NCBI RefSeq assembly: GCF_007096885.1
Contig: NZ_VJNO01000006.1
Span: 182,046-246,045, forward strand
DNA length: 64,000 bases
From: Streptomyces sp. 130
GTDB taxonomy: Bacteria > Actinomycetota > Actinomycetes > Streptomycetales > Streptomycetaceae
Direction of reading: 5' to 3'
Shown here: positions 53,611 through 64,000 of the stretch, piece after piece
Position numbering within the stretch: the first letter of the stretch is position 1
Layout of the letters: the number at the start of each line of letters is the position of its first letter
Translations under genes and position numbers: made by a program
Notes under the pieces: model-generated
Told to the model about the DNA's origin: nothing
The model's input: only the letters and a program-made list of their open reading frames with translations
Databases searched by the model: none

Positions 53611-54095
53611 TGCGCGGCTCCGTCGCCGGAGCCGGGCTTGAGTATCGGTGACACGCAGATACCTGTTAACGGATTGTGGGGTGTCGGTGGGGACGCTCGT
53701 ACATCGTGCGCACAGTTACGGATGGGACGGGTGGGGCGGATGGGGCTCGCAGTGCGCGGCTTGATCTTATGCCTAGTGCACAACGCTCGATGCGTGCGCT
53801 ACCGAAACTTTGCGTTCAGTTCGCTGCGCGAATGCGGTCGGACTCGGTCAAGTATGGCTGTTGACAGCCGGTTTGGCCCCGCCGGGCGGGGCTTCGCGGA
53901 CTTCGCCGCGAGGTGCGAAGCCGAAGGCAGTCGCGTCCGATTAGCGAAGGTGACGTTTCGTCACCCGCCCTTCACCACAGTGAACAGGCCATCCTCGAAC
54001 GGCACATGACCTCCACGGCACGCCGCCTTGACCTGATCGCCCCGTCGTGCCGCGACCGCCCACCGCGCCCGCCTCCGGCGCCGGCGCACATGACG
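53611..54095. other. Gene-free spacer upstream of the NIT kinase
   Basis: This spacer of about 485 bases has clearly lower GC than its surroundings, with stretches rich in A and T near 53750-53870. The kinase promoter must lie here; on the minus strand TAAGAT near 53765 and TTGACC near 53850 are possible elements but are not in a good pair. It also contains a short hairpin (about 53876-53892) and the palindrome GGTGACG-TTT-CGTCACC at 53949-53965. I find no convincing small gene. Confidence 0.5.
53949..53965. promoter_or_regulatory. Palindrome GGTGACG-TTT-CGTCACC
   Basis: A perfect 7-bp inverted repeat with a 3-base centre lies in the low-GC spacer, about 340 bases before the NIT kinase and 177 bases beyond the UvrA-like stop. 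It could be an operator. No ligand or regulator can be named. Confidence 0.35.
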
Positions 54096-54129
54096 GCGCC
54101 CGCCCGGCCACCACGGCCCGGGCGGGCGC
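54096..54129 (-). terminator. Hairpin after the UvrA-like gene
   Basis: GCGCCCGCCCGG (54096-54107) and its perfect complement (54118-54129) form a 12-bp stem with a 10-base loop, 12 bases beyond the stop codon of the UvrA-like gene. Confidence 0.75.
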
Positions 54130-54141
54130 GAGGAACCCGCC

Positions 54142-56517
<2,376 letters not shown>

Positions 56518-56606
56518 CGTGTCTCCCTGACTTGGCGGAGCCGTCGCGCGGCCCCGTCGTCGCCGCCCGTCCTCACCGGCGGCTCTTCCCCGTACACCGG
56601 CTCACG

Positions 56607-57050
56607 CTACGGCGTCCCCGGCAGCGGGGCTTCTCGATTCCTGACCGGCCGCGTCACCTGCTTCGCCACGCAGGACGGCATCCCCGCGGTCGCCTGCGCG
56701 GCCTGCTGCCGGTAGACGCTCGGCGGCATCCCGACCAGCTCCGTGAAGCGCGTGCTGAACGTGCCGAGCGAGGAGCAGCCGACCGCGAAGCACACCTCGG
56801 TGACGCTCATGCCGCCCCGGCGCAGCAGCGTCATCGCGCGCTCGATGCGCCGGGTCATGAGGTAACCGTACGGGGACTCCCCGTACGCCTTGCGGAACTC
56901 GCGGCTGAGGTGGCCCGCCGACATGTGCGCGCCGCGCGCCAGCGCCTCGACGTCGAGCGGCTGGGCGTACTCGCGGTCGATCCGGTCGCGGACCCGGCGC
57001 AGCCGCGCCAGGTCGCGCAGGTTCTGCGCCGCGTCGGGTTTGCTCGTCAC
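56607..57050 (-). CDS. AraC-family helix-turn-helix regulator, short
   Basis: This 147-residue protein contains the two AraC helix-turn-helix motifs: DVEALARGAHMSAGHLSREF and VTEVCFAVGCSSLGTFSTRF, then TELVGMPPSVYRQQ. It lacks an effector domain, like SoxS and MarA, so its level rather than a ligand would set activity. The start GTG 57050 lacks a clear ribosome-binding site. It lies upstream of the UvrA-like gene on the same strand and may control it. The C-terminal 35 residues are unstructured. Confidence 0.83.
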   Translation of the reverse strand: MTSKPDAAQNLRDLARLRRVRDRIDREYAQPLDVEALARGAHMSAGHLSREFRKAYGESPYGYLMTRRIERAMTLLRRGGMSVTEVCFAVGCSSLGTFSTRFTELVGMPPSVYRQQAAQATAGMPSCVAKQVTRPVRNREAPLPGTP

Positions 57051-57103
57051 GCCCGAAGCGTACGTCGCGGGGGAGCGCCCCGCCCGGGTGTCGCGCCACC
57101 CGG

Positions 57104-58147
57104 TCAGGTGCGGGTGGCGGTGTCGCAGTCCGAGGCGTCACGGTCCCCCAGGCGCTCGTCCATCGAGGTGTCCCGCTCGTAAGGGTCGATCCTCGTGCCG
57201 TCGTCCGAGGGGCCCTGCTCCGGGCCGAACTCGGGGACGAAGTAGCCGGTGGTGTTCTCGCAGCCCCCGTTGGCGGAGTCCAGCCGGTACGACTTCAGCG
57301 AGAAGGTCCCCGGCTCGATGACCACCTTCTCCGGGTCGTCCCAGCTCATCACGATCTCCCGGCGGGCGATCGTACGGGCGACCTCGTCGCCGTCCCCGGA
57401 GGCCCGGACGACGGGGTAGACGAAGGTGACGTCGGCGGTGACCTCGACCGCGCCCCGCTCGCCCTCCCGGTAGGTGATGCCGCCGCGCGTCTTGACCACG
57501 TCACCGGCCAGGCGGGCGTACGAGGGGTCGAAGCGGCTGAACAGCAGCAGCGGGTCGTTCTTCCGGCTCGGGGTGTCGAAGGCGTTCGCCAGGTACTCCT
57601 TGACGTCCGCCTGCTCCGGGTTGAGCGCCGCGATCGCCTTCACCGGCCGCTCCCCGCGCAGCACCGCCGGATCGAGGCCGGCGTCGGAGAGGAAGGCCAG
57701 GCTGCGGTCGAGCGCGTCGGACACCTGCTTCTCGCTCATCCACCCGGTGGCCCGCGCCGAGGGCATCGTGATCCCGGCCGTCCCGGCGGCCCAGTGCTCC
57801 GCCGGTGAGCCCTTGAACGGGTCGTCCGGCGTGGGCCGGCCGGGCGCCGCCGTGGAGCCGCCCCCGTCGTGGAAGCCGAGCCAGCCGGCCGCCCGGCCCG
57901 GGACCAGCGCCACGACGAGCAGCGCGACGACGACCACCAGGCCCACCACGTACCAGACCCGGCCGCGCCGCCGGGGCGGCCGATGGGTGCGCCACTGCGG
58001 GGGCGGGCCGGTCTCCTCGCGCAGCCGCTGGGCCACCATCCGGGCCCGGGCGGACGGCTCCTCGGGGGCGCCGGGGGTCCCGGCCTCGGCCTCCCGCAGG
58101 AAACGCTCCCACTCCTCGTCCGGTATGGACGACCCGCCGTTGTCCAC
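57104..58147 (-). CDS. Single-pass membrane protein of unknown function
   Basis: This protein of about 347 residues has an acidic, disordered N-terminus (IPDEEWERFLREAEAGTPG), a basic stretch, one transmembrane segment (VWYVVGLVVVVALLVVALV, about 70-90) and an extracytoplasmic domain of 250 residues without motifs I recognise. It contains GYFVPEFGPEQGPSDDG and a Cys pair near the end that may form a disulfide (GGCENTTG and ASDCDTA). GTG 58147 is chosen because it gives an N-terminus with the conserved-looking acidic motif; starts up to 58222 are possible. Such proteins are common in Streptomyces, function unknown. Confidence 0.65.
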   Translation of the reverse strand: MDNGGSSIPDEEWERFLREAEAGTPGAPEEPSARARMVAQRLREETGPPPQWRTHRPPRRRGRVWYVVGLVVVVALLVVALVPGRAAGWLGFHDGGGSTAAPGRPTPDDPFKGSPAEHWAAGTAGITMPSARATGWMSEKQVSDALDRSLAFLSDAGLDPAVLRGERPVKAIAALNPEQADVKEYLANAFDTPSRKNDPLLLFSRFDPSYARLAGDVVKTRGGITYREGERGAVEVTADVTFVYPVVRASGDGDEVARTIARREIVMSWDDPEKVVIEPGTFSLKSYRLDSANGGCENTTGYFVPEFGPEQGPSDDGTRIDPYERDTSMDERLGDRDASDCDTATRT

Positions 58148-58256
58148 GCTGTGCCCCCGCCCCTCCCGGCCTGCCGCCGGCCCGAATTCCCGTGCATCAT
58201 CACACAGCCCGGTGACGCCCAAGTGCCCACCGGGCCGCTGCGGATGAGGCCCGGGG

Positions 58257-59072
58257 CTACGGCTTGCGGCCGACCGCGACGTAGCCGGGGGTGACGATCT
58301 CGCCGGTGCCGGGGACCGGTTCGCCGAGCTCGGGGTGCCATGCCTCGGCGGCGACGATGCCCGGCTCCACGATCTCCAGCCCGTCGAAGAACGCGGCGAA
58401 CTGGTCGCGGGTGCGCGGCGCCAGCGTCAGGGTGTTGGCCTTGTACATCTTGTCCACCTCGCGCGCCTCCTCCGGGTGGAAGTCGGCGGTGATCTGCGAG
58501 ATGGCCATGTAGCTGCCGGGGGCGAGGACATCGGTCAGCCGGCGCACCAGCTCGTACGCGCCGTCCTCGTCGCTCACGAAGTGGAGCAGCGCGATCATCG
58601 ACAGCGCGACCGGTTCGCCGAAGTCCAGTGTCTTGCCCGCGTGTTCGAGGATCGTGTCGACGTTCCGCGCGTCTGCCTGGACGTAGTCGATGACCCCCTC
58701 GGGCGTGCCCTTGAGCAGCGCCTCGGCGTGGGCCAGCACGATCGGGTCGTTGTCGCAGTAGACGACCCGGGTGGCGGGGGCGGCGGCCTGGGCCACCTGG
58801 TGCAGGTTGGGCTCGGTGGGTATCCCGGTGCCGATGTCGAGGAACTGGCGGACGCCCTGGGCGGACAGCCAGCGGGTGGCGCGGTGCATGAAGGCTCGGT
58901 TGATCTTCGCCATCACCGGGACATTCGGTTCCACGGCCAGCATCTGACGGCCCATGGCCTCGTCCACCGGGTAGTTGTCCTTGCCGCCCAGGAACCAGTC
59001 GTACATCCGCGCGGGATGCGGCTTGCTGGTGTCGATGAGCGGGGCGGTGGGGGCGTTCTCCGGTCGGGACAT
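58257..59072 (-). CDS. SAM-dependent methyltransferase, DUF574 (Methyltransf_19) type
   Basis: This 271-residue protein has the hallmark N-terminus of the actinobacterial family (IDTSKPHPARMYDWFLGGKDNYPVD in two parts), then SAM-binding QFLDIGTGIPTEPNLHQVA, VVYCDNDPIVLAHAEALL, and DDVLAPG-like DVLAPGSYMAISQI. Many Streptomyces carry dozens of these; their substrates are unknown. ATG 59072 has GGAG seven bases upstream. It is divergent from the secreted lipase gene. Confidence 0.87.
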   Translation of the reverse strand: MSRPENAPTAPLIDTSKPHPARMYDWFLGGKDNYPVDEAMGRQMLAVEPNVPVMAKINRAFMHRATRWLSAQGVRQFLDIGTGIPTEPNLHQVAQAAAPATRVVYCDNDPIVLAHAEALLKGTPEGVIDYVQADARNVDTILEHAGKTLDFGEPVALSMIALLHFVSDEDGAYELVRRLTDVLAPGSYMAISQITADFHPEEAREVDKMYKANTLTLAPRTRDQFAAFFDGLEIVEPGIVAAEAWHPELGEPVPGTGEIVTPGYVAVGRKP

Positions 59073-59169
59073 GGCCAACTCCAGGGTGCGAAGGGCTGCG
59101 AATGATCAGCTCGGGCCCACCTTAAGCAACTTGGCCGGAGAGCAGGGAGGGTTCGGCCGCCGACGAGAG

Positions 59170-59224
59170 TTACCAATGCGTAACTTACCGATGGGTTACC
59201 ACCGGTAAGCCCCGCTGCTAGCTT
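59170..59224 (+). promoter_or_regulatory. Lipase promoter with repeated TTACC boxes
   Basis: TTACCA (59196-59201) and TAGCTT (59219-59224), 17 bases apart, form a probable promoter; the start would be near 59231. TTACC recurs at about 59171, 59185 and 59196, and CTTACCG...CGGTAAG makes a 7-bp inverted repeat with 12 bases between, covering the -35. This looks like an operator array for an unknown regulator. Confidence 0.55.
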
Positions 59225-59264
59225 GCGCTCACCCGTACTTCCGGAGCAGAGCGAGGAGTGAGCC

Positions 59265-60638
59265 TTGAGCCGCAAGGACCGTTCGCGTTCCACCCTTCCC
59301 CCACGCCGCGTCCGTCCCCTCCGCGCCGCGGCCGTCGCCGTCACCGCGGCGGCCTGCCTGGCCGCGTACGCCGCGCCCGCGTCCGCCGCGGACGGCGGTG
59401 AGCCCGTCGTGTCCCGGGGCGTGACCATCCCCGCCTTCTACAACCCGCCCGCCCAACTGCCCGCCGCCAACGGGGCGCTGATCCGGACCGAGCCCCTGCC
59501 GCTCGCCCTGAGCCTGCCCGGCCTGGACGGCCGCCCGATGCCGGGCACCGCCACCCGCCTCATGTACCGCACGACCGACTCCAACGGGCAGCCGGCCGCC
59601 GTGACCGGCGCCTACATCGAGCCCTCGGCCGCCTGGAAGGGCGGCGGCGCCCGCCCGCTGGTCGCGCTGGCCTCCGGCACCATGGGCCAGGGGGACCAGT
59701 GCGCCCCCTCGCTGGCCCTCCAGCACCCGCTGACCGCCACCCCGGAGACCGTGTCGATCGGCTACGAGACCCTCTCCGTCTACCGGCTGCTGTCCGCCGG
59801 TGTCGCCGTGGTCGTCACCGACTACGTGGGCCTCGGCACCACCGACCGCCTCCACACCTACGTCAACCGGGTGGACGAGGCCCACGCGCTGCTCGACGCG
59901 GTCCGCGCCGCCCACCAGCTGCCCGCCACCTCGCTCACGCCCGACTCCCGGACCGGCCTGTACGGCTACAGCCAGGGCGGCGGGGCCAGCGCGTCGGCCG
60001 CCGAGCTCCAGCCCTCGTACGCCCCCGAGATCGAGCTCGCCGGCACCTACGCCGGGGCGCCGCCCGCCGACCTGACCGCGACCATGAAGGGCATCGACGG
60101 CAGCGCCCTGGCCGGCGCCCTCGCCTGGTCGATCAACGGTTTCGCGCAGGCCGACGCGGATCTGCGGGACGTCGTGGAGGCCAACATCAACGACGCCGGG
60201 CGGGCCGCGCTGAAGGACGCCTCGACCATGTGCGTCGGCGACGCGATCCTCGGCTACGGCTTCGCGAAGAGCACCAAGTGGACCACCACCGGCAAGTCCC
60301 TCGGTGAGATCATCGCCGCCGAGCCCAAGGCGCAGGCCGCGCTCGACAAGCAGCGCATCGGCACCCTCAAGCCGTCCGGACCGATACGGGTGGCGACCGG
60401 CACCCAGGACGACATCGTGCCGCACAGCCAGGCGCGTCAGCTGGCCGTCGACTGGTGCCGCAAGGGCGGCGACGTCACCTATGACGCCGTCATCCTGCCC
60501 AACCTCGGCGACAAGATCCTCACCAACCACATGGTGCCGCTCATCACCGACCAGGGCGACGCCGTCTCCTGGATGACCGACCGCCTGGCCGGCAAGCGGT
60601 CCGTCTCCAACTGCTGGTCGATGCCGATCCAGCCCTGA
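59265..60638 (+). CDS. Secreted lipase/esterase (secretory lipase family)
   Basis: This 457-residue exported hydrolase has a signal peptide (RVRPLRAAAVAVTAAACLAA, cleavage near ASA-ADG). The alpha/beta-hydrolase nucleophile is Ser236 in LYGYSQGGGAS, with TGTQDDIVPHSQAR holding the Asp and a His later (ILTNHMVPL). The fold and GLGTTDRLHTYVNRV match the secretory lipase group (LIP family) of fungi and actinobacteria. The TTG start at 59265 has GAGGAG seven bases upstream. A terminator with three T follows. Confidence 0.88.
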   Translation: MSRKDRSRSTLPPRRVRPLRAAAVAVTAAACLAAYAAPASAADGGEPVVSRGVTIPAFYNPPAQLPAANGALIRTEPLPLALSLPGLDGRPMPGTATRLMYRTTDSNGQPAAVTGAYIEPSAAWKGGGARPLVALASGTMGQGDQCAPSLALQHPLTATPETVSIGYETLSVYRLLSAGVAVVVTDYVGLGTTDRLHTYVNRVDEAHALLDAVRAAHQLPATSLTPDSRTGLYGYSQGGGASASAAELQPSYAPEIELAGTYAGAPPADLTATMKGIDGSALAGALAWSINGFAQADADLRDVVEANINDAGRAALKDASTMCVGDAILGYGFAKSTKWTTTGKSLGEIIAAEPKAQAALDKQRIGTLKPSGPIRVATGTQDDIVPHSQARQLAVDWCRKGGDVTYDAVILPNLGDKILTNHMVPLITDQGDAVSWMTDRLAGKRSVSNCWSMPIQP

Positions 60639-60651
60639 CCCGGACACCCCC

Positions 60652-60681
60652 GCCCGCCCCGGCCGTCCCGGGGCGGGCTTT
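60652..60681 (+). terminator. Terminator after the lipase gene
   Basis: An 11-bp perfect stem (GCCCGCCCCGG at 60652-60662 and its complement at 60668-60678) with a 5-base loop is followed by TTT. It lies 14 bases after the stop codon. Confidence 0.8.
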
Positions 60682-60755
60682 CCCGTAAAACCACTGTCGT
60701 ACGGGCCCCGGCGCGACGATCATGGTCGGTGACGACCCGCGACCGTGAGGAACCC

Positions 60756-61403
60756 ATGCCGCTGCCCGTACCCGCAGACCCGACCGTGCTCCACCCGATG
60801 CCCGGCCAGCCGAGAGTGGTGCAGCTCAAGCCGCTGGTGACCTCGCCGCTGATCGAGGTGGGGGAGTACTCGTACTACGACGACCCGGACGACGCCACCG
60901 CGTTCGAGACCCGCAACGTGCTGTACCACTACGGCCCGGAGAAGCTGGTCATCGGCAAGTTCTGCGCGCTCGGCACGGGCGTGCGCTTCCTGATGAACGG
61001 CGCCAACCACCGCATGGACGGCCCGTCCACCTTCCCCTTCCCGACCCTGGGCGGCTCCTGGGCCGACCACTTCGATCTGCTCGCGGGGCTGCCGAACCGG
61101 GGCGACACGGTCGTCGGCAACGACGTCTGGTTCGGTCACGGGGCGACCGTGTTGCCCGGCGTGCGGATCGGGCACGGCGCGATCATCGGCAGCGGCTCGG
61201 TGGTCACCAAGGACGTGCCGCACTACGGGATCGTCGGCGGCAACCCGGCCGGACTGCTGCGTACCCGCTACGAGGAGAAGGACATCGCCCGCCTCCTCGC
61301 GCTGGCCTGGTGGGACTGGCCCGCCGAACACATCACCGCCCACATCCGGACCCTCATGTCCGGCACGGTGGACGACCTCGAAGCGGCCGCCCCGGGGGCG
61401 TGA
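60756..61403 (+). CDS. Xenobiotic acetyltransferase (Vat/CatB-like hexapeptide-repeat O-acetyltransferase)
   Basis: This 215-residue left-handed beta-helix acetyltransferase has LVIGKFCALGTGVRFLMNGANHRM, whose GANHR contains the catalytic His of Vat enzymes, and the C-terminal hexapeptide coils NDVWFGHGATVLPGVRIGHGAIIGSGSVVTKDV, here in pieces. Vat and XAT enzymes acetylate streptogramin A or chloramphenicol; housekeeping members have unknown substrates. ATG 60756 is favoured because GAGGA lies before it; an in-frame ATG at 60729 is possible. It precedes a macrolide-type glycosyltransferase gene on the same strand. Confidence 0.85.
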   Translation: MPLPVPADPTVLHPMPGQPRVVQLKPLVTSPLIEVGEYSYYDDPDDATAFETRNVLYHYGPEKLVIGKFCALGTGVRFLMNGANHRMDGPSTFPFPTLGGSWADHFDLLAGLPNRGDTVVGNDVWFGHGATVLPGVRIGHGAIIGSGSVVTKDVPHYGIVGGNPAGLLRTRYEEKDIARLLALAWWDWPAEHITAHIRTLMSGTVDDLEAAAPGA

Positions 61404-61464
61404 CGGCGACTTCGCCGCCCGGAAACCACGTGCGCCCGGGCCGGGCGGCGGTTAGGGTCGCCGT

Positions 61465-61491
61465 ATGAACATCGTCCAGCTCTACGGCTGA
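61465..61491 (+). CDS. Possible leaderless octapeptide before the glycosyltransferase gene
   Basis: ATG AAC ATC GTC CAG CTC TAC GGC TGA encodes MNIVQLYG. TAGGGT (61453-61458), a full match to the streptomycete -10 consensus, ends six bases before the ATG, so RNA would start at the ATG. A hairpin at 61541-61566 (nine pairs, small bulge) lies between it and the glycosyltransferase start. The layout is that of a resistance-gene leader; no -35 is evident, so this remains a candidate. Confidence 0.4.
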   Translation: MNIVQLYG

Positions 61492-61623
61492 CGCGGCCGG
61501 GGCCGGCCCCCGACCCGTCCGGCACACCGCGCACGCGCGCCCACCGCCCGGCCCTCGCCGGGGTGGCGACGCGGCGGTCGGCCGTATCCACTCCCGCCGC
61601 AGAACTGAAACGAGTGATCCCTC

Positions 61624-62799
61624 ATGTCACCTCGCCGTGCCCACATCGCCATGATCGGCATCCCCGCCGTCAGCCATGTGCTGCCGAGCATCGAGGTCAT
61701 CCGCGAACTGGTGGCCCGCGGCCACCGCGTCACCTACGCCAACGACCCCGTGATGGCCGAGCGCATCGAGGCCACCGGCGCCACCTTCGTGCCGTACGAC
61801 TCCGTGCTCCCGGTCGACGACCACAACTGGCCCGACGACCCGATCGCCGCCATGGGCCTCTTCCTGGACGACGCCGTGCAGGCGCTGCCGCAGCTGCGTG
61901 CCGTCTACGACGAGGACCCGGCCGACCTCTACCTGTACGACATCGGCGCGTACCCGGCCCGGGTGCTGGCCGAGTCCCGGAACCGCCGCCTGATGCAGCT
62001 CTCCCCGACCTTCGTCGGCTGGCGGAGCTACGCGCGGGACGTCGCGGCCCAGCTGTGGGCGCTGCCCGGGGCCGACGCCTACCGGGCGAGGTTCACCGAG
62101 TGGCTGGCCGGCTGCGGCGCGACCACCCTGGACATGGAGGACTTCACCGGGCGCCCCGACAACACCCTCGCCCTGATCCCCCGGGCGATGCAGCCGCACG
62201 CGGACGACGTGGACATGGACACCGTGACGTTCGTCGGGCCGTGCTTCGCCGGGCGCGGCGAGGAGCGGAGCTGGACCCGGCCCGCCGGGGCTCAGAAGGT
62301 GCTCCTGATCTCGCTCGGCTCGGCGTACACCAACCGCCCGGGGTTCTACCGCAATTGCCTGGCGGCCTACGGCGACCTGCCCGGCTGGCACGTGGTGCTC
62401 CAGGTCGGCAAGCAGACGGACCTGGCGGAGCTGGGCCCCGTACCGGGCAACGTCGAGGTGCACCGGTGGGTGCCGCAGCTGGCCATCCTCCAGCAGGCGG
62501 ACGCCTTCGTCACGCACGCCGGAATGGGCGGCAGCTCCGAGGGGCTGTACAGCGGGGTGCCGATGATCGCCGTGCCGCAGGGCGTCGACCAGTTCATGAA
62601 CGCCGACAAACTCGTCGAGCTGGGCGTCGCCCGCCGCATCGACACCGACGACGCCACCCCTGAGGCCCTGCGCGAAGCGCTCACCGCGCTCGTCGGCGAT
62701 CCGGAGGTGGCCCGGTGTTCGGCGCGGCTGCGCGAGGACGCCCGGGCGGAGGGCGGCACCCGGCGGGCCGCCGACCTGGTGGAGGAACTGCTCGGCTGA
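61624..62799 (+). CDS. Macrolide-type glycosyltransferase (MGT/OleD-like, GT1)
   Basis: This 391-residue GT-B enzyme has the N-terminal acceptor half with IGIPAVSHVLPSIEVIRELVARGH and catalytic-type His18, and a C-terminal UDP-sugar half with VEVHRWVPQLAILQQADAFVTHAGMGG and GVPMIAVPQGVDQFMNADKL. This closely follows OleD and Mgt enzymes, which inactivate macrolides by adding glucose. Substrate breadth cannot be told. The ATG at 61624 has a weak ribosome-binding site; a 130-base leader with a possible octapeptide precedes it. A perfect 19-bp hairpin ends the gene. Confidence 0.87.
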   Translation: MSPRRAHIAMIGIPAVSHVLPSIEVIRELVARGHRVTYANDPVMAERIEATGATFVPYDSVLPVDDHNWPDDPIAAMGLFLDDAVQALPQLRAVYDEDPADLYLYDIGAYPARVLAESRNRRLMQLSPTFVGWRSYARDVAAQLWALPGADAYRARFTEWLAGCGATTLDMEDFTGRPDNTLALIPRAMQPHADDVDMDTVTFVGPCFAGRGEERSWTRPAGAQKVLLISLGSAYTNRPGFYRNCLAAYGDLPGWHVVLQVGKQTDLAELGPVPGNVEVHRWVPQLAILQQADAFVTHAGMGGSSEGLYSGVPMIAVPQGVDQFMNADKLVELGVARRIDTDDATPEALREALTALVGDPEVARCSARLREDARAEGGTRRAADLVEELLG

Positions 62800-62804
62800 A
62801 ACGG

Positions 62805-62855
62805 GCCCGGCCGGGGCGGTGAGCGGGACGTCCGCACTCACCGCCCCGGCCGGGC
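62805..62855. terminator. Bidirectional 19-bp hairpin between glycosyltransferase and etfA
   Basis: A perfect 19-bp inverted repeat (62805-62823 and 62837-62855) with a 13-base loop lies between the convergent glycosyltransferase and etfA stop codons. It is among the strongest hairpins of the window. Confidence 0.85.
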
Positions 62856-62873
62856 ACGGCACCTGAGGGGGTG

Positions 62874-63836
62874 TCAGCCCTTGCGGCTGTTGATCTCCTC
62901 GGTGAGCTGGGGGACGACGTCGAAGAGGTCGCCGACGACGCCGTAGTCGACGAGGTCGAAGATCGGGGCCTCGGCGTCCTTGTTGACCGCGACGATCGTC
63001 TTGGAGGTCTGCATCCCGGCCCGGTGCTGGATCGCGCCGGAGATGCCGGAGGCGATGTAGAGCTGCGGGGAGACGGACTTGCCGGTCTGGCCGACCTGGT
63101 TGGTGTGCGGGTACCAGCCGGCGTCCACGGCGGCGCGCGAGGCGCCCACCGCGGCGCCGAGCGAGTCGGCCAGCGCCTCGATGACCGCGAAGTTCTCCGC
63201 GCCGTTGACACCGCGGCCACCGGAGACCACGATCGCGGCCTCGGTCAGCTCCGGACGGCCGGTCGACTCACGCGGGGTGCGCGAGAGGACCTTCGTGCCG
63301 GTCGCGGCGGCGGAGAACTTGACCGCCAGCTCCTCCACCGCACCCGCGCCGGCGGCCGGCTCGACCTGTGCCGAGTTCGGCTTCACCGTGATCACCGGCG
63401 TCCCGTGGGTGATCCGGGACTTCGTCGTGAACGACGCCGCGAACACCGACTGCGTCGCGACCGGGCCCTCGGCCCCGGCCTCCACGTCGACCGCGTCGGT
63501 GATGATGCCCGACCCGATCCGCACCGCGAGCCGCGCCGCGATCTCCTTGCCCTCGGCGGAGGACGACACCAGCACCGCGGCCGGGGAGACCGCCTGGTGG
63601 GCGGCCTGGAGCGCGTCCACCTTCGGCACGACGAGGTAGTCGCCGTACTCCGCGGCCTCGGACACGAGGACCTTGACCGCGCCGTGCTCGGCGAGCACGC
63701 CCGCCGTGCCCGACGCGCCCGCGCCCACCGCGACCGCGACCGGGTCACCGATCCGCCGCGCGAGCGTCAGCAGCTCCAGCGTGGGCTTGCGGACCGCGCC
63801 GTCCACGTGATCGACAAAGACGAGAACTTCAGCCAT
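62874..63836 (-). CDS. etfA: Electron transfer flavoprotein alpha subunit (EtfA/FixB)
   Basis: This 320-residue subunit has an N-terminal nucleotide-fold domain ([12 protein letters not shown]) and the FAD-binding C-domain with [54 protein letters not shown] and [13 protein letters not shown]. The heterodimer with EtfB passes electrons from acyl-CoA and other dehydrogenases to the ETF-quinone oxidoreductase. It is 49 bases after the etfB stop on the same strand. Confidence 0.94.
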   Translation of the reverse strand: MAEVLVFVDHVDGAVRKPTLELLTLARRIGDPVAVAVGAGASGTAGVLAEHGAVKVLVSEAAEYGDYLVVPKVDALQAAHQAVSPAAVLVSSSAEGKEIAARLAVRIGSGIITDAVDVEAGAEGPVATQSVFAASFTTKSRITHGTPVITVKPNSAQVEPAAGAGAVEELAVKFSAAATGTKVLSRTPRESTGRPELTEAAIVVSGGRGVNGAENFAVIEALADSLGAAVGASRAAVDAGWYPHTNQVGQTGKSVSPQLYIASGISGAIQHRAGMQTSKTIVAVNKDAEAPIFDLVDYGVVGDLFDVVPQLTEEINSRKG

Positions 63837-63885
63837 CAGACTTCCCTACTCCTGCACATCAGCGACAACGACCACGAAATACGGG

Positions 63886-64000
63886 CTAGATGAACTTCTG
63901 ACCGGCCAGGAACTCGGCCAGCCGCTTGCCGCCCTCGCCCTCGTCCTTCACGATCGTGCCCGCGGTGCGGGCCGGACGCTCGGCCGCGGAGTCGACCGCG
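63886..64000 (-). CDS. etfB: Electron transfer flavoprotein beta subunit, C-terminal end (cut by window)
   Basis: Read on the minus strand, the last 37 codons end in GEGGKRLAEFLAGQKFI and TAG, the usual C-terminus of EtfB. The rest of the gene lies beyond 64000. It precedes etfA in the normal etfBA order. Confidence 0.9.
   Translation of the reverse strand, partial: AVDSAAERPARTAGTIVKDEGEGGKRLAEFLAGQKFI

Noticed and set aside
53506..54009. A 167-codon open frame across the NIT kinase start and the spacer
   Set aside because: It begins inside the kinase gene on the opposite strand, lacks codon bias in the low-GC part and shows no domain.

Overview
The window is about 72% GC, densely coded, with many GTG/TTG starts, 4-base start/stop overlaps and a conservon. 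This is typical of a Streptomyces chromosome, and I see no phage, insertion sequence, tRNA, rRNA or CRISPR array. The first and last genes are cut by the window edges.

Layout. (1) 1-12.9 kb is catabolic: an amidohydrolase end, an MHS-type MFS transporter, a leaderless RHH/Fic toxin-antitoxin pair, then a long minus-strand operon. That operon holds an osmoprotectant-type ABC importer (permease, ATPase, permease, lipoprotein), a nitrilase-family amidase, a DUF6282-like metal hydrolase and a FAD/FeS D-2-hydroxyacid dehydrogenase. An IclR regulator and an alpha/beta hydrolase sit upstream and share an 18-bp box. (2) 13-29.6 kb has two paralogous secreted subtilases flanking a sulfatase locus. The first subtilase is translationally coupled to a secreted FG-GAP beta-propeller protein; the second carries its own seven-repeat propeller. 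Between them lie a formylglycine-generating enzyme, two Cys-type sulfatases, a divergent MFS transporter and a GntR/UTRA regulator, with paired operators in the divergent promoter. (3) 30.4-37.1 kb is a sulfur locus: a CstR-type persulfide sensor, an MBL-rhodanese protein and a TauE exporter, followed by an alkyl-sulfatase, an SRPBCC protein and a phytoene-desaturase-like oxidoreductase. Three copies of ATACCCC-N2-GGGGTAT mark the promoters. (4) 37-44.3 kb has an SDR, a HemK2-like methyltransferase with a CDGSH protein, and a complete conservon (kinase, roadblock, DUF742, GTPase, two P450s, one lacking ExxR). (5) 44.7-53.6 kb has a FAD monooxygenase, a branched-chain amino-acid ABC importer with a fused permease, and a NIT-domain kinase/roadblock pair. 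(6) 54-64 kb has a UvrA-like ABC protein, an AraC regulator, a membrane protein, a methyltransferase, a secreted lipase, a Vat-like acetyltransferase, a macrolide-type glycosyltransferase preceded by a possible leaderless octapeptide, and etfBA.

How the parts may work together (inference). The 18.6-37 kb stretch looks like an organosulfate island. Cytoplasmic Cys-sulfatases, matured by the adjacent FGE, and a metal alkyl-sulfatase would release sulfate or desulfated products. The cst-type genes deal with reactive sulfur. The 2.8-12.9 kb block looks like an uptake and stepwise degradation route for a small amide or nitrile, or betaine-like compound, under IclR control. Perfect hairpins separate several of the convergent units.
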